Shown: positions 16,246-25,421, counted from the stretch's first letter. The stretch is DNA of 64,000 nucleotides from Rothia mucilaginosa ATCC 25296 (GCF_000175615.1 NZ_ACVO01000015.1:124001-188000), one strand, 5' to 3'. Program-made: numbers and translations. Notes: generated by a model not told the origin, from the letters alone.

Positions 16246-16258
16246 CTATTTCTGAAAG

Positions 16259-17749
16259 CTACTTCTTAGCGCCGAACACCCGCGTCCACGCCCAGCGGGT
16301 CAGCACCGCCGTACCCACCGCAACCGCCATTGGCAGCCACGCACTCGCACCCTGACCCGTAAAACCAATCAACAACGTCAACGCAGACAGCGGCGCATTC
16401 ATCGAAATACCCAAAAACGCCGCCGTACCCGTCAACGCCGCAGCATACAACACCATCGACGCACCACCCGGCACCCCGCCCAAACCCGGGAACACCCACA
16501 GCACCAGCGCCGCCACACAAAACGCAGCCGCCGCACCCAACGCCAAGCCCGGCGTCAACGTACCACCATAAGAACCGAAACGCAGACTCAACACCACCAC
16601 CGCAGCCTTCGCAACAGCCAACGCCAACACATACACTGCCGCCGCCGCAGTCAAACCGCCCGCCGCCGCATCCAACGACACATTAAACGTGTGCTGAGTC
16701 AGCAGACGACCATTACCCAGAATCTCTGGAAGCCACAGCGAAACCACCGCGACCAGCGCAAACGCCACAGGAATACGCCACAGAAGAGAACGATCCTTCG
16801 CCTTCAACTTCTCCGCACGCTGCGACAACGCCCTAAAACCCAACGCCAACGGAGTCAACACCACACCCGTCAGCGCCGCCACCGTCAGCGTCGTCGCATC
16901 CAACGGAAGCTGCGGCACCGGGTACGTCGGCTCATTGACAATCACCAGATTCGCCGTGACCGTCGCCGTCCACACCGTCACCGCACCCACATACAGCGAC
17001 CGCAGGCTCAGACCAACAGCCATCGCCTCCACAAGATACACCACGCCACCAATCGGCACCTGATACACCGCCGCCAAACCAGACGCCGCACCCGCCGCCA
17101 CCAGCAGACTGCGCTCACGAACACCCAACAGCGGGGCACCATCAGCGCCCACAAAACCAAGACGCTCCAGCAGATTCGAGGTACGGCCAGCCGCCAAAGC
17201 ACCCAGCTCACGAGGAGCGACCTCCTTACCCACAGGAGAGCCCGCACCCACCGCAACAATCTGAATCAGCGAATGCGAAATCTGCCGCCACAGCGACGGG
17301 GTACGGTCCTCCTCGGTAGCACCGGCAATCTGCGACTTCACGCCAACCACACGCCGCCCACCGGACTGCAGGTAGTACCACACCAGCGCCACAAACGGGC
17401 CCAGCGCCGCCAAAACCAGGGCACGACGCGCAGGATCGGCACCGTCAGTCACCATCGGGTGATGCCCCTCAGCCTGACCGAAAGTTAGCTCCTGCATAAA
17501 GTCCAGAACATAATGCAGAGCAATCGCACCCAAGCCGCTGAACACGCCCGTGACCAGCGCGGCAAGGGTCAGCCCCAGCAGGAGGCGAAACGAAAAAGAA
17601 CGGAAACCCGCAGAATTCTGCGGGCTATTCGGGGAAAAATTCGAGGAAGAACCAGTATGAGAAGACATAGAAGGGGGGGGGTGTTGCGTGCTGTGTGGTT
17701 TGAAGGCTTCATGCCCGGCACAAATTGCCACGGGCGAAGCTGTTTTCAT
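16259..17749 (-). CDS. ClC-family chloride channel / H+-Cl- antiporter
   Basis: 496 residues from the ATG at 17749, or 469 from a second ATG at 17668. About ten membrane segments follow. GAGSPVGKEVAPRE corresponds to the GREGP ion-pathway motif of ClC proteins and FGSYGGTLTPGLALG to the later GxFxP motif. The protein lacks C-terminal CBS domains. No good ribosome site precedes either ATG. A run of nine G (C9 on the coding strand) at 17673-17681 lies between the two candidate starts, where it codes for a proline run; a change in its length would shift the frame of the longer form. It ends 14 bases from the shared terminator. Confidence 0.8.
   Translation of the reverse strand: MKTASPVAICAGHEAFKPHSTQHPPPSMSSHTGSSSNFSPNSPQNSAGFRSFSFRLLLGLTLAALVTGVFSGLGAIALHYVLDFMQELTFGQAEGHHPMVTDGADPARRALVLAALGPFVALVWYYLQSGGRRVVGVKSQIAGATEEDRTPSLWRQISHSLIQIVAVGAGSPVGKEVAPRELGALAAGRTSNLLERLGFVGADGAPLLGVRERSLLVAAGAASGLAAVYQVPIGGVVYLVEAMAVGLSLRSLYVGAVTVWTATVTANLVIVNEPTYPVPQLPLDATTLTVAALTGVVLTPLALGFRALSQRAEKLKAKDRSLLWRIPVAFALVAVVSLWLPEILGNGRLLTQHTFNVSLDAAAGGLTAAAAVYVLALAVAKAAVVVLSLRFGSYGGTLTPGLALGAAAAFCVAALVLWVFPGLGGVPGGASMVLYAAALTGTAAFLGISMNAPLSALTLLIGFTGQGASAWLPMAVAVGTAVLTRWAWTRVFGAKK
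17673..17681. repeat. G9 homopolymer near the start of the ClC gene
   Basis: Nine consecutive G on the + strand. On the coding strand it lies 4 bases upstream of the inner ATG (17668) and about 68 bases inside the longer reading frame. Confidence 0.8.
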
Positions 17750-18014
17750 TCTACGCCCGCAGAATTACGCCCTCCCCGGCATGCCAGAACGTGAGAAGCG
17801 GAGCCCAGCGCATTGGGTCGCGGAGCATGAGGCGAAGCCGCCGCTCAGAAAACGCGGAAGAAACAGAGCCAGGTCACATGCCCGTAGCCGCACCCGCTAT
17901 GCTGGAAGGGTACGCCTCCACGCGCCCGCCGCGCACCGAACAGTAGCCCCCGGAACACACCGGCGGTACGCCTGCCGGCACCCGGCGCAGGCACCCCATT
18001 AGGAAGGATCAACG

Positions 18015-18860
18015 ATGACCGCAACTATTGCTTTTCTCGGCACCGGCTCCATGAATGGCTCCATCGCCGCAGGTCTGCTCGCTGCAGGCCACGACCCCGC
18101 CCACATCCGCGCCACCGTGCGTAGCGAAGAATCTCGCGCCGCCCTCGCCCAGCGCCTCGGCGACAAGGTCGAAATCATCACCACCGGCGGCGAAGCCGAC
18201 GGCAACCACAAGGCAACCGCCCACGCAGACGTCGTGCTGCTCGGCGTGAAGCCCTACGGCATCGTTGAGCTTGCCCGCGATATCGCACCCGCCCTCGCGC
18301 CTAATGCTGTTGTGGTGTCCGTTGCTGCTGGCGTGACCCTCGAAACCCTCGCCGCGTGCCTTCCCGCAGGTCAGCCCATTGTTCGCTGCATGCCGAACAC
18401 CCCCTCCTCCGTGGGCAAGGGCGTGCTCGCCATCTCCACCACCGACACCGTGAAGGACGAGCAGAAGAAGCTCGTTGAAGAGGTCCTGGGCACCGTCGGT
18501 CTGGTTGTTGAGGTCCGCGAGGACCAGATGGATGCGGTCACCGCCGTCTCCGGTTCCGGCCCTGCATACGCGTTCCTGCTTGCGGAGGCGATGGCAACTG
18601 CCGGTGAGAAGCTCGGCCTGGATGCAGACACCGCCCTCAAGCTTGCCAGCGCAACCGTTGCCGGTGCGGGCTTCCTGCTCGACACCAACCCGGATGCGCC
18701 CGCTCTGCGCCGCGCCGTGACCAGCCCGAACGGCACCACCGAGCGTGCACTGAACACCTTTGTGGACGGTGGCCTCTTCCAGCTGACCGAGGACGCGATG
18801 CGCGCCTGCGCGGCACGTTCGGCAGAAATGAGCCAGCTGTACACTGCTGATGAGGACTAA
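18015..18860 (+). CDS. proC: Pyrroline-5-carboxylate reductase
   Basis: 281 residues. It catalyses the last step of proline synthesis with NAD(P)H. The Rossmann motif is IAFLGTGSMNGSIAAGLL at the N-terminus, VVLLGVKPYG follows, and the signature VRCMPNTPSSVGKGV and the C-terminal TAVSGSGPAYAFLLAEAM helix are present. Length is normal. AAGGATCAACG precedes the ATG. It is a single-gene unit closed by the terminator at 18943-18985. The proline/Na+ symporter gene putP lies 12 kb away. Confidence 0.95.
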   Translation: MTATIAFLGTGSMNGSIAAGLLAAGHDPAHIRATVRSEESRAALAQRLGDKVEIITTGGEADGNHKATAHADVVLLGVKPYGIVELARDIAPALAPNAVVVSVAAGVTLETLAACLPAGQPIVRCMPNTPSSVGKGVLAISTTDTVKDEQKKLVEEVLGTVGLVVEVREDQMDAVTAVSGSGPAYAFLLAEAMATAGEKLGLDADTALKLASATVAGAGFLLDTNPDAPALRRAVTSPNGTTERALNTFVDGGLFQLTEDAMRACAARSAEMSQLYTADED

Positions 18861-18942
18861 CCAGCGGGAATTAACCAGTGGAAACTAATAAGCGGAGACT
18901 ATTACCGTCCGGTAGCATCCCTCTGACTAGGTGAAACTACAG

Positions 18943-18985
18943 AAAAACAGCCTCCTCCCGGCAGAACGGGAAGAGGCTGTTTTTT
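18943..18985. terminator. Bidirectional terminator between proC and ktrA
   Basis: A long stem (AAAAACAGCCTC with TCCCG, against CGGGA with GAGGCTGTTTTT) with one offset and a GCAGAA loop, flanked by A and T runs, serves both converging genes. Confidence 0.8.
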
Positions 18986-19073
18986 CTGTGTCTAATCGCG
19001 GGCTACTCAACTGCGGGCTCCTCAAAACCAGCAGAGCTGGGGAAGATAACCCCCGCAGCGAGGAAAAATGCGC

Positions 19074-19736
19074 TTAGGGCCGCGCCGCGAAACGCTCAAT
19101 CAGGTCCACCTGACCGGACACGATCAGAATGTCACGCGAATGAATGCGGGTGGTTGCATCCGCGTAGGTGAAGTCCTCACCGGGGGACTTAATACCGACC
19201 ACGGACACACCGTACTTGGATCGAATATCCGACTCGGCGAGGGTGAATCCGTGGGTTTCCTTCGGTGGGCGCATCTTCGCAATCGCGAAGTCGTCATCAA
19301 ACTCAATGTAATCCAGCAGACGACCCGAGACGAGGTGCGCGGCGCGGCGTCCGGCGTCCGCCTCCGGGTAGACCACGTGGTGCGCGCCAATACGCTCCAG
19401 AATCTTGCCGTGCGCGGGGGTAATAGCCTTTGCCCAAATACGCTCCACACCAATGTCCACGAGGTTCGCGGTAATCAGCACGGACGCCTCCACGGAGGTA
19501 CCCACACCCACCACGGCGGAACCGAAATCGTCCGCACCCAACTGGTGCAGGGTGTCGATATCGGTCGCATCGGCGGAGACCACGTGCGTCAGCACGCCGG
19601 ACCACTTCTGCACCAGCTCGGGGTCCTTCTCAATAGCAAGGACCTCCTTGTTCTGCAGGCGCAGCTGGGCCGCCACCGCGGAGCCGAAGCGTCCCAGACC
19701 AATCACGAGGACGGGGGCGTTATGTGCACTAGCCAA
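19074..19736 (-). CDS. ktrA: KtrA/TrkA-type regulatory subunit of potassium uptake
   Basis: 220 residues. An N-terminal RCK_N Rossmann domain (VLVIGLGRFGSAVAAQL, binding NAD/ATP) and an RCK_C domain (residues about 140-220, ending VSGQVDLIERFAA) give the standard KtrA gating-ring subunit. The TTG at 19736 is chosen as start: AGAAAGG precedes it and it overlaps the last 8 bases of ktrB, a usual coupled arrangement. A longer upstream frame would overlap the channel gene by about 100 bases and adds no conserved sequence. It acts on the cytoplasmic side of KtrB. Confidence 0.85.
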   Translation of the reverse strand: MASAHNAPVLVIGLGRFGSAVAAQLRLQNKEVLAIEKDPELVQKWSGVLTHVVSADATDIDTLHQLGADDFGSAVVGVGTSVEASVLITANLVDIGVERIWAKAITPAHGKILERIGAHHVVYPEADAGRRAAHLVSGRLLDYIEFDDDFAIAKMRPPKETHGFTLAESDIRSKYGVSVVGIKSPGEDFTYADATTRIHSRDILIVSGQVDLIERFAARP

Positions 19737-21354
19737 TGGTGGGCCTTTCTTCGGGGAACTTGTAGAGGCGGCGGCGTGAACGCAGCGCCAGGCCGGTCGC
19801 GGCGGTTGTGGTGCCCACACGGCCAATGAGCATCAGGCCGCTGAGCACGTAGATACCCGCCGGCGGCAGGCTGGAGGAGAGACCATTCGAGAGGCCGCAG
19901 GTAGCGAAGGCGGAGATGACCTCGAAAATGACTTCCTTGAGGTCCGCGCCGCTAATAATCAGAATCGACGCGGCGCCGACACCTACCACGGTAGCACCCA
20001 TAACAATCACGGAGATAGCAATACGCAGGGAGGACTCGGGGATGGTGCGGTTGAACGCGACGACCTTCTGATCGCCTCGCGCCTCAGCAAGGATAGACAG
20101 GGCAATCACGGCGATGGTCGTGACCTTCACGCCACCCGCGGTCGAGCCGGAGCCACCGCCAATGAACATGAGCATGTCCGTCAGGAGCGTGGAGACGGGG
20201 GTAATGCTGCTCATATCGACCAGATTGAAGCCGCCCGAACGCATCATTACAGAAGCAAAAATGGCGTTCAGAACCTTGTCGCCTGCGGAGTAGTCGCCGA
20301 TGGTGGCGGGGTTGTTCCACTCGAAGAGACCCCAGAAGAACGCGCCAAAAGCAAAGAAAAACAGGGTCGTCACGGTGGTCAGCTTCGCGGTGAGCGACCA
20401 GTGGCGGGGGCGGAAAGGATGATGCTGAATCGCAATGAAAACAGGGAAACCGAGCGAGCCCAGGAACACGGCAATGCAGATGGGCACGAGCAGGAAGAGA
20501 TCATGGCCGTAGGGCACGATGCCGTCTGAGTGCGGGGTGAAGCCTGCATTGTTGAAAGCTGAAATAGCGTAGAAGATGCTGTGCCAGATGGCTTGGAACG
20601 GGTCTTCGCCGAGGGTCAGGAAACGAGGAATCAGCACAAGCGCAATGATTGCCTCGATGGAGAACGAAGCATAGGAGACGCTCTTGATGATGCCACCGAC
20701 CTCGCCAAGACGGCTGATGTTCAGGTCTTCCTGTGCGATGAGCTTGGTGCGCAGACCCATCTTACGGCCGATAGCCAGCGCCAGCAGGGAGGTAATGGTT
20801 AGAGTGCCCAAACCACCGACCTGACAAGCCACAAGAATCATTGCCTGACCGAAGGTGGACCACTGCTCGGCGGTGGAGACGGTAGTCAGGCCGGTCACGG
20901 TCACCGCGCTGGTAGAGGTAAAAAATGCGTGGTGGAAAGGCGCGGGCTGCCCATCATTGGAGGAGATGGGCAGTAGCAAGGTGAGCGTAAAGAAGATGAT
21001 GACCAGCAGAAACGCAGTGATTGCGGTGCGCGAAGGCGAGGCAAGAACGGTCACGTCAATAAAGTCACGGAACCGTTCGAGGGTCTGCAGATTGAACCCC
21101 ATGGGGGCGCGCTTACGCTGAACCTCGGAGGTTTCGCTCACGTGGTCGCGTAGGGCAAGCAGACGATCGAGGTCAATACCGGGCACACTCGTGAGGATGC
21201 TAAGGTTTTCGGCCTCGAGACGGTCGCGTCGACTACGGTGAACCTGCTGCTTTTGGGGTTCGGATGTGGTGCCGCTGAAAGTGTCCCAGCGGCGGTTGAG
21301 CTGGCCCTGGGGGTGGTGGTGTCGGCGCCGGGTGCGGCGGATGATGCGTCCCAT
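19729..21354 (-). CDS. ktrB: KtrB/TrkH-type potassium channel subunit
   Basis: 541 residues. Four pore repeats are visible: TSTSAVTVTGLTTV, ISAFNNAGFTPHSD, MMRSGGFNLVDMSS and ISAFATCGLSNGLSS, each with the selectivity-filter glycine, and matching outer membrane helices. About 100 residues of basic, disordered N-terminus (RRTRRRHHH near the start) precede the first helix; this extension is longer than in typical KtrB and may reflect an upstream start choice, since an inner ATG before the GFNLQTLERF segment is possible. It forms a potassium uptake system with the overlapping downstream ktrA. Confidence 0.85.
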   Translation of the reverse strand: MGRIIRRTRRRHHHPQGQLNRRWDTFSGTTSEPQKQQVHRSRRDRLEAENLSILTSVPGIDLDRLLALRDHVSETSEVQRKRAPMGFNLQTLERFRDFIDVTVLASPSRTAITAFLLVIIFFTLTLLLPISSNDGQPAPFHHAFFTSTSAVTVTGLTTVSTAEQWSTFGQAMILVACQVGGLGTLTITSLLALAIGRKMGLRTKLIAQEDLNISRLGEVGGIIKSVSYASFSIEAIIALVLIPRFLTLGEDPFQAIWHSIFYAISAFNNAGFTPHSDGIVPYGHDLFLLVPICIAVFLGSLGFPVFIAIQHHPFRPRHWSLTAKLTTVTTLFFFAFGAFFWGLFEWNNPATIGDYSAGDKVLNAIFASVMMRSGGFNLVDMSSITPVSTLLTDMLMFIGGGSGSTAGGVKVTTIAVIALSILAEARGDQKVVAFNRTIPESSLRIAISVIVMGATVVGVGAASILIISGADLKEVIFEVISAFATCGLSNGLSSSLPPAGIYVLSGLMLIGRVGTTTAATGLALRSRRRLYKFPEERPTIG

Positions 21355-21766
21355 GCGCCTCCTTCAGCGGGTGTCTGGGTGTTGGTGTGTTGGGTGGCGG
21401 ATATGTGCCTGTTTTGACGCCTTCTAGTGTATCGCGCCGGGTGCCTACTGAGGGGGTTGAGGCTCTGGTGGTTTGGGGGTAAATATGTGAGCTTGGAGAA
21501 GGCGTGCGGTTGGTTTTGTGGGTGGAACCACGAAAACTATATATTCTGAATTAGCTATATAAGTATTGAGGGTCTGGGTGGCTCGCATATGCCTAGGATG
21601 AGATACAGGAAATCTCCACGAGATGTGATAGGCACTTCATGCTTTTCTCCCCTTCAGTGCTTCATATTGAGGTAGCATTCAGCGGTCTTTCAGAATTTTT
21701 GAAGGTAATTTCCGTATCAGCCTCATTCTAAGCTTGAGGCGTCACTTTATATGTCATAATCGCTAT
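21355..21766. other. Divergent intergenic region between ktrB and the ArsR-like gene
   Basis: 412 bases without a gene. The middle is AT-rich (near 21537-21570, ACTATATATTCTGAATTAGC and following), which suits promoters or a regulator site. The right end has CATAAT at 21755-21760, 6 bases before the ATG at 21767, so the regulator's mRNA may be leaderless; a TTGAGG at 21734-21739 is only 15 bases away from it. Confidence 0.45.
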
Positions 21767-23092
21767 ATGCATTCTGATGTTTTTTCTGTCATCGCGGATC
21801 CGACTCGCCGCCGAATTGTGCGTATTCTCGCTGAGCAAACCCACACGGTGGGTGCAGTGGTTGAAAAGCTGGGCATGAGCCAGCCGACCATTTCGAAGCA
21901 CCTGAAAGTCCTTCGCGATGCAGATGTGGTCTCCGTGACCGTGGAGGGGCAGCGTCGCCTCTACTCCCTGAACCCGGATGTATTCGCCACTGTGACCGAG
22001 TGGATTAACGAGACCGTTCAGATTGCACGCCAGTCCAATGAGGCGCACGCACCCGTGGCACTGCCCGGTGGCGTGACTGCATCTGCCTCCGACAAGACGG
22101 CAGCTGAGAAGCCGGTCGAGAAGACCTCCGAAAAGAGTGCTCCGAAGCCCGAGGCGACCGACTCCGAAACTCTCACCGTTGAGGCACCCACCTCCGAGGA
22201 AATCGAGCAGGCTCGCATTCAGCGCGCCCGCGCACAGTACCTGACCCCCAGCGCGCGCATCTACTCGCGCCCTGCGGAGCAGGCTGCTGAGAGTGCCGCT
22301 TCCGAAGCTGTCGCTGAGAAGGCAGGAGCTACTGAGCCTACCCCGCAGGAAGAGGCAGTGGATAGCACCCCGATGCGTCCCTTCACTCCCGCAGCCTACG
22401 GTTACGACGCTGGGGTGACCCCCGCGGCGTCGGCAACCCCCGCTCAGGCCGCTACCCCTGCGGCACCTGCTGAGGCTAAGCCTGTTGTAGCGCAGAAGCC
22501 GGTGGTATTCCCTCAGCCTGCGGCTGTGGTGTCTTATGGCACCGACCCCGCTGCGGTTGTGGGTGGCTCGATTCAGCCTATCCCTGTGATCCCCGAGGCT
22601 GTTGTGCTTGAAAAGATTGCCGAGGAAAAGGCTACCGACGAAAAGGGTGCAGCTGAGAAGCCTGTTGCACCCGCTGAATCCGTCAAGGAAGAAGCAACCC
22701 GCAAGGAATTTGCAGCTGAGGATTCTGCCGCTGAAAAGTCTGTGATTGAGAAGAACGTAGTGGATGAAGCCGCGGCAGAAGAGCCCGTGAAGGCTGAATC
22801 TGTTGAGGCTGAGTCTGTTGAGGCTGAGTCTGTTGAGGAAGCAGCTTCGCCCGCAGAAGCTACTGAGATGGCTGAACTCGGTGAGGGTGAGCCTGCCAAT
22901 GATGAGCTCACCAAAGATGAGCCTGTCGAGGGTGAGCCTGCTAAGGCTGAAACCTCCGCTGAGGAGCCCGAGTACCAGACCATGCCCGCCTACGATTCGG
23001 TGTACCGCCCCAGCACTGAGACGACCAACACCGAGGCGAAGGACACTCATCGCGGTGGTCTCTTCGGCTTCCTGCGTGGCCGCCGCCGCTAA
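21767..23092 (+). CDS. ArsR-family DNA-binding protein with a long acidic low-complexity tail
   Basis: 441 residues. Residues 1-90 are a clean ArsR winged helix: FSVIADPTRRRIVRILAEQ, recognition helix MSQPTISKHLKVLRDADVV, and beta-wing VTVEGQRRLYSLNPDVF. It has no cysteine ligands, so it is not a thiol metal sensor. Residues about 110-430 are Ala, Glu, Pro and Lys rich, without predicted fold, with a 15-bp tandem repeat giving AESVE three times (near 22790-22835). The last residues, GGLFGFLRGRRR, form a basic/aromatic patch. The usual family length is about 100. The following gene has the same layout with a different DNA-binding domain. Confidence 0.75.
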   Translation: MHSDVFSVIADPTRRRIVRILAEQTHTVGAVVEKLGMSQPTISKHLKVLRDADVVSVTVEGQRRLYSLNPDVFATVTEWINETVQIARQSNEAHAPVALPGGVTASASDKTAAEKPVEKTSEKSAPKPEATDSETLTVEAPTSEEIEQARIQRARAQYLTPSARIYSRPAEQAAESAASEAVAEKAGATEPTPQEEAVDSTPMRPFTPAAYGYDAGVTPAASATPAQAATPAAPAEAKPVVAQKPVVFPQPAAVVSYGTDPAAVVGGSIQPIPVIPEAVVLEKIAEEKATDEKGAAEKPVAPAESVKEEATRKEFAAEDSAAEKSVIEKNVVDEAAAEEPVKAESVEAESVEAESVEEAASPAEATEMAELGEGEPANDELTKDEPVEGEPAKAETSAEEPEYQTMPAYDSVYRPSTETTNTEAKDTHRGGLFGFLRGRRR

Positions 23093-23185
23093 GGCGCGCC
23101 CTGACGCCGTTCAACCTCCGGCATAACTCATCGATAAAGCACACACACTCTCACTCACCTTTATCTAACCGAAAGACGCATTCAC

Positions 23186-25291
23186 GTGGCTATTCATCGT
23201 AAAATTCTGCGCTGGCTCGAGAACGAACTGTTCGAGGGCAATATTCAGCTGGGTCAGGACCTGCCCAGCGATAGCGAGATTGCGCGCGCTATTGGTGTGG
23301 GTCGTTCCCGCACTCGCGAGGCTCTGCGCACCCTGGAAGATATGGATCTGGTGCAGCTGTACAACGGCCGCGGCAAGGAAATGCTGGTACACCTGAGTGA
23401 TGAGCCTGCTTCCGCCGCTAGCGCTGCTCTGCGCCTGCACATGTCCAGCTCGCGTTACCCGACTCGTGACCTGGTGCAGACTCGTATTCTGCTGGAAAGC
23501 TGGGCGATTGCGCGTATTGACCCGAAGACCGCCTCCTTTGTGGAGATGGACGAGGTCCTGGAGCAGATGGAAGATTTCGATCTGTCGATTCGTGACTTCC
23601 TGGAGCTTCTGTTGACGTTCCACCACCAGGTGATGCGTTGCGGTGGTAATGAGTTGCTGGTGGGTCTGCTCGCGTCGGTGCGTCAGCCGAGTTTTGAGTC
23701 GATGCTGTCGCTGGTGGGCCGTATGCCGCTGTGGAGTAGCGCTGTGGAGCGTCTGCGTGCTGAGAGCCGCGCTATTGCGGAGGCTCTGAAGGCTGGCGAC
23801 GCTGCGACTGCGCGTGCCATGGTGATTGGTCAGCTGCGCGGCATGTATTCCGATGCCGGTATTGACCTGGAGCAGGAGGCGACCTCTGCGAATGGTCTGC
23901 CGGGCGAGCCGATTGCGTCTGAGTTCGCGCCGGTTGATGTGGATGAGTTCGCCGCTGATGACTTTGACGATTTGCTGCAGGATGACCCGTCCTTCGCTGA
24001 TGCGGAGGCTCTGCCCGCCGCAGATGCACCCGTTGCGGCACCCGCTTCTGTGGAGCCTGCGGCTGAGCCTGTTCAGGTTTCTGCTCCGTCTTCTGTCGTG
24101 GAGTACACGGTGCCTGAGGGCGATATTGTCTACATTGAGGAGACTGCTGCTGAGACTCCTGTGGAGCGGGTTGATGAGCCTGCTGAGGTTCTTTCTAGCT
24201 CTAACGCTTCTGGCTCTGACAAGGTAGAACGTTCCATCCCCGCTGTTGCTCAGCCCGCACCTGCTGTAGCTCCTGTTGCTCCCGCGCAGCCTACCGCTCA
24301 TTCGGTGAGCGCGGATGTGCCGCTGAGCTTCGGCACCCCGCGCGGCTTCAACCCGTCTGCTCAGGCTGCCCCGGTCGCTCAGGCTACCCCGGCTGCTTCT
24401 GTGGCTCCGGTGTCTGGCGCCCAGACCCTCAATTCGCAGACTCTCAGCTCCCAGACCCCCAGCGGTCATCTGCCGAGCGTCCCTGCCGCGTACGCGCAGG
24501 AAGAGGCTGAGGGTCCCGCGAAGGTTCTGCGTGCTTCTACGGCGGCTCCGCGTCGTCGTAGCGGCCAGATTATTTCTCCGGTGCGTGCGACCATCATTAA
24601 GCCGGTGGACCGTAGCCAGGTGCTGACTGCGCCTGCTCGTACCGCGCGTCCTGCGGTTGTTGCGGCTACCTCTGCGTCTGCTGAGTCGGCGTCCTCTGAG
24701 AAGGTTCTGCGTGCCCCGGCGCGCCAGGAGGAGCCCGCTACTCAGGCGGCTGAGCCTACCCGTCTTGAGGCGGCAGCGACCATTCACGATACTTACGAGA
24801 AGCTTCCTCATGAGGAGCCGGTGCAGGAACGCCGCGGCATCTTCTCGAAGATGAAGCGTTTCTTCGGCGTAGATGTGTACGAGCCTGAGCATGACGAAGC
24901 GCAGGAGAGCGCTGAGAAGGATCAGGCAGTGAAGGAGCAGGTTCTGAAGGCTGAAACGAAGTCCGAGCCCCAGCATGAGCTCCAGCCTGAGCCCCAGCCC
25001 GTCATTGATCAGGAGGCGCTGGCTCGTGCCGAGGCTGAGCGTGCTGAGCGTTTGAAGGCGTTGCACGCGGCGGCTGAACAAGAAGCTGCTGAGAAAGAGG
25101 TAGCTGAGGAAAGCGCCGTTGAAGAACCCGCTGAGGCTTCTGACCCCGCGCAGGAATCGGCTGCGGAATCGGTAGAGGCTGCCTCCTCGGCTGAGGAGAG
25201 CACTCCTGATGCTGCTGTAGCTTCTTCCGGTTCGGTGCTGTCTCATGGCCGCGCTAAGGGCTCGAAGAAGTCGAAGAAGAAGCGCCGTTAG
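23186..25291 (+). CDS. GntR/FadR-family regulator with a 470-residue low-complexity extension
   Basis: 701 residues from a GTG. Residues 1-70 are a GntR winged helix (LPSDSEIARAIGVGRSRTRE) and about 85-225 an FCD effector domain (FHHQVMRCGGNELL). Two FCD metal-ligand histidines are absent: the usual EHRAI reads ESRAI and the final His of the last helix reads Gln. The remaining 470 residues are Ala, Pro, Glu and Ser rich, with a basic/aromatic patch RRGIFSKMKRFFGV near residue 551 and a lysine/arginine end. FadR proteins are usually about 230 residues. It lies 93 bases after the ArsR-like gene and is probably cotranscribed. Confidence 0.75.
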   Translation: MAIHRKILRWLENELFEGNIQLGQDLPSDSEIARAIGVGRSRTREALRTLEDMDLVQLYNGRGKEMLVHLSDEPASAASAALRLHMSSSRYPTRDLVQTRILLESWAIARIDPKTASFVEMDEVLEQMEDFDLSIRDFLELLLTFHHQVMRCGGNELLVGLLASVRQPSFESMLSLVGRMPLWSSAVERLRAESRAIAEALKAGDAATARAMVIGQLRGMYSDAGIDLEQEATSANGLPGEPIASEFAPVDVDEFAADDFDDLLQDDPSFADAEALPAADAPVAAPASVEPAAEPVQVSAPSSVVEYTVPEGDIVYIEETAAETPVERVDEPAEVLSSSNASGSDKVERSIPAVAQPAPAVAPVAPAQPTAHSVSADVPLSFGTPRGFNPSAQAAPVAQATPAASVAPVSGAQTLNSQTLSSQTPSGHLPSVPAAYAQEEAEGPAKVLRASTAAPRRRSGQIISPVRATIIKPVDRSQVLTAPARTARPAVVAATSASAESASSEKVLRAPARQEEPATQAAEPTRLEAAATIHDTYEKLPHEEPVQERRGIFSKMKRFFGVDVYEPEHDEAQESAEKDQAVKEQVLKAETKSEPQHELQPEPQPVIDQEALARAEAERAERLKALHAAAEQEAAEKEVAEESAVEEPAEASDPAQESAAESVEAASSAEESTPDAAVASSGSVLSHGRAKGSKKSKKKRR

Positions 25292-25405
25292 GGCTACCGA
25301 ATCCCTGTTTTCGCCCCGAGATATCCTCGATATACCCGCGGGAAAAGCGGAAATTCAGGGAAAAACTCCTGAAAAGCCGCTCTCGAATGGTGAAAATGGG
25401 GGTAA

Positions 25406-25421
25406 ACCTAGTACTCTAGGT
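25406..25421. promoter_or_regulatory. Short inverted repeat, function unknown
   Basis: ACCTAG (25406-25411) and CTAGGT (25416-25421) form an exact inverted repeat around TACT, in the 263-base gap before the bS22 gene. It could be an operator; no partner is known. Confidence 0.3.

Noticed and set aside
21728..25246. Long minus-strand frames opposite the two regulators
   Set aside because: Leu/Arg/Ser-rich shadows of the repetitive Ala/Glu-rich tails; no start context.
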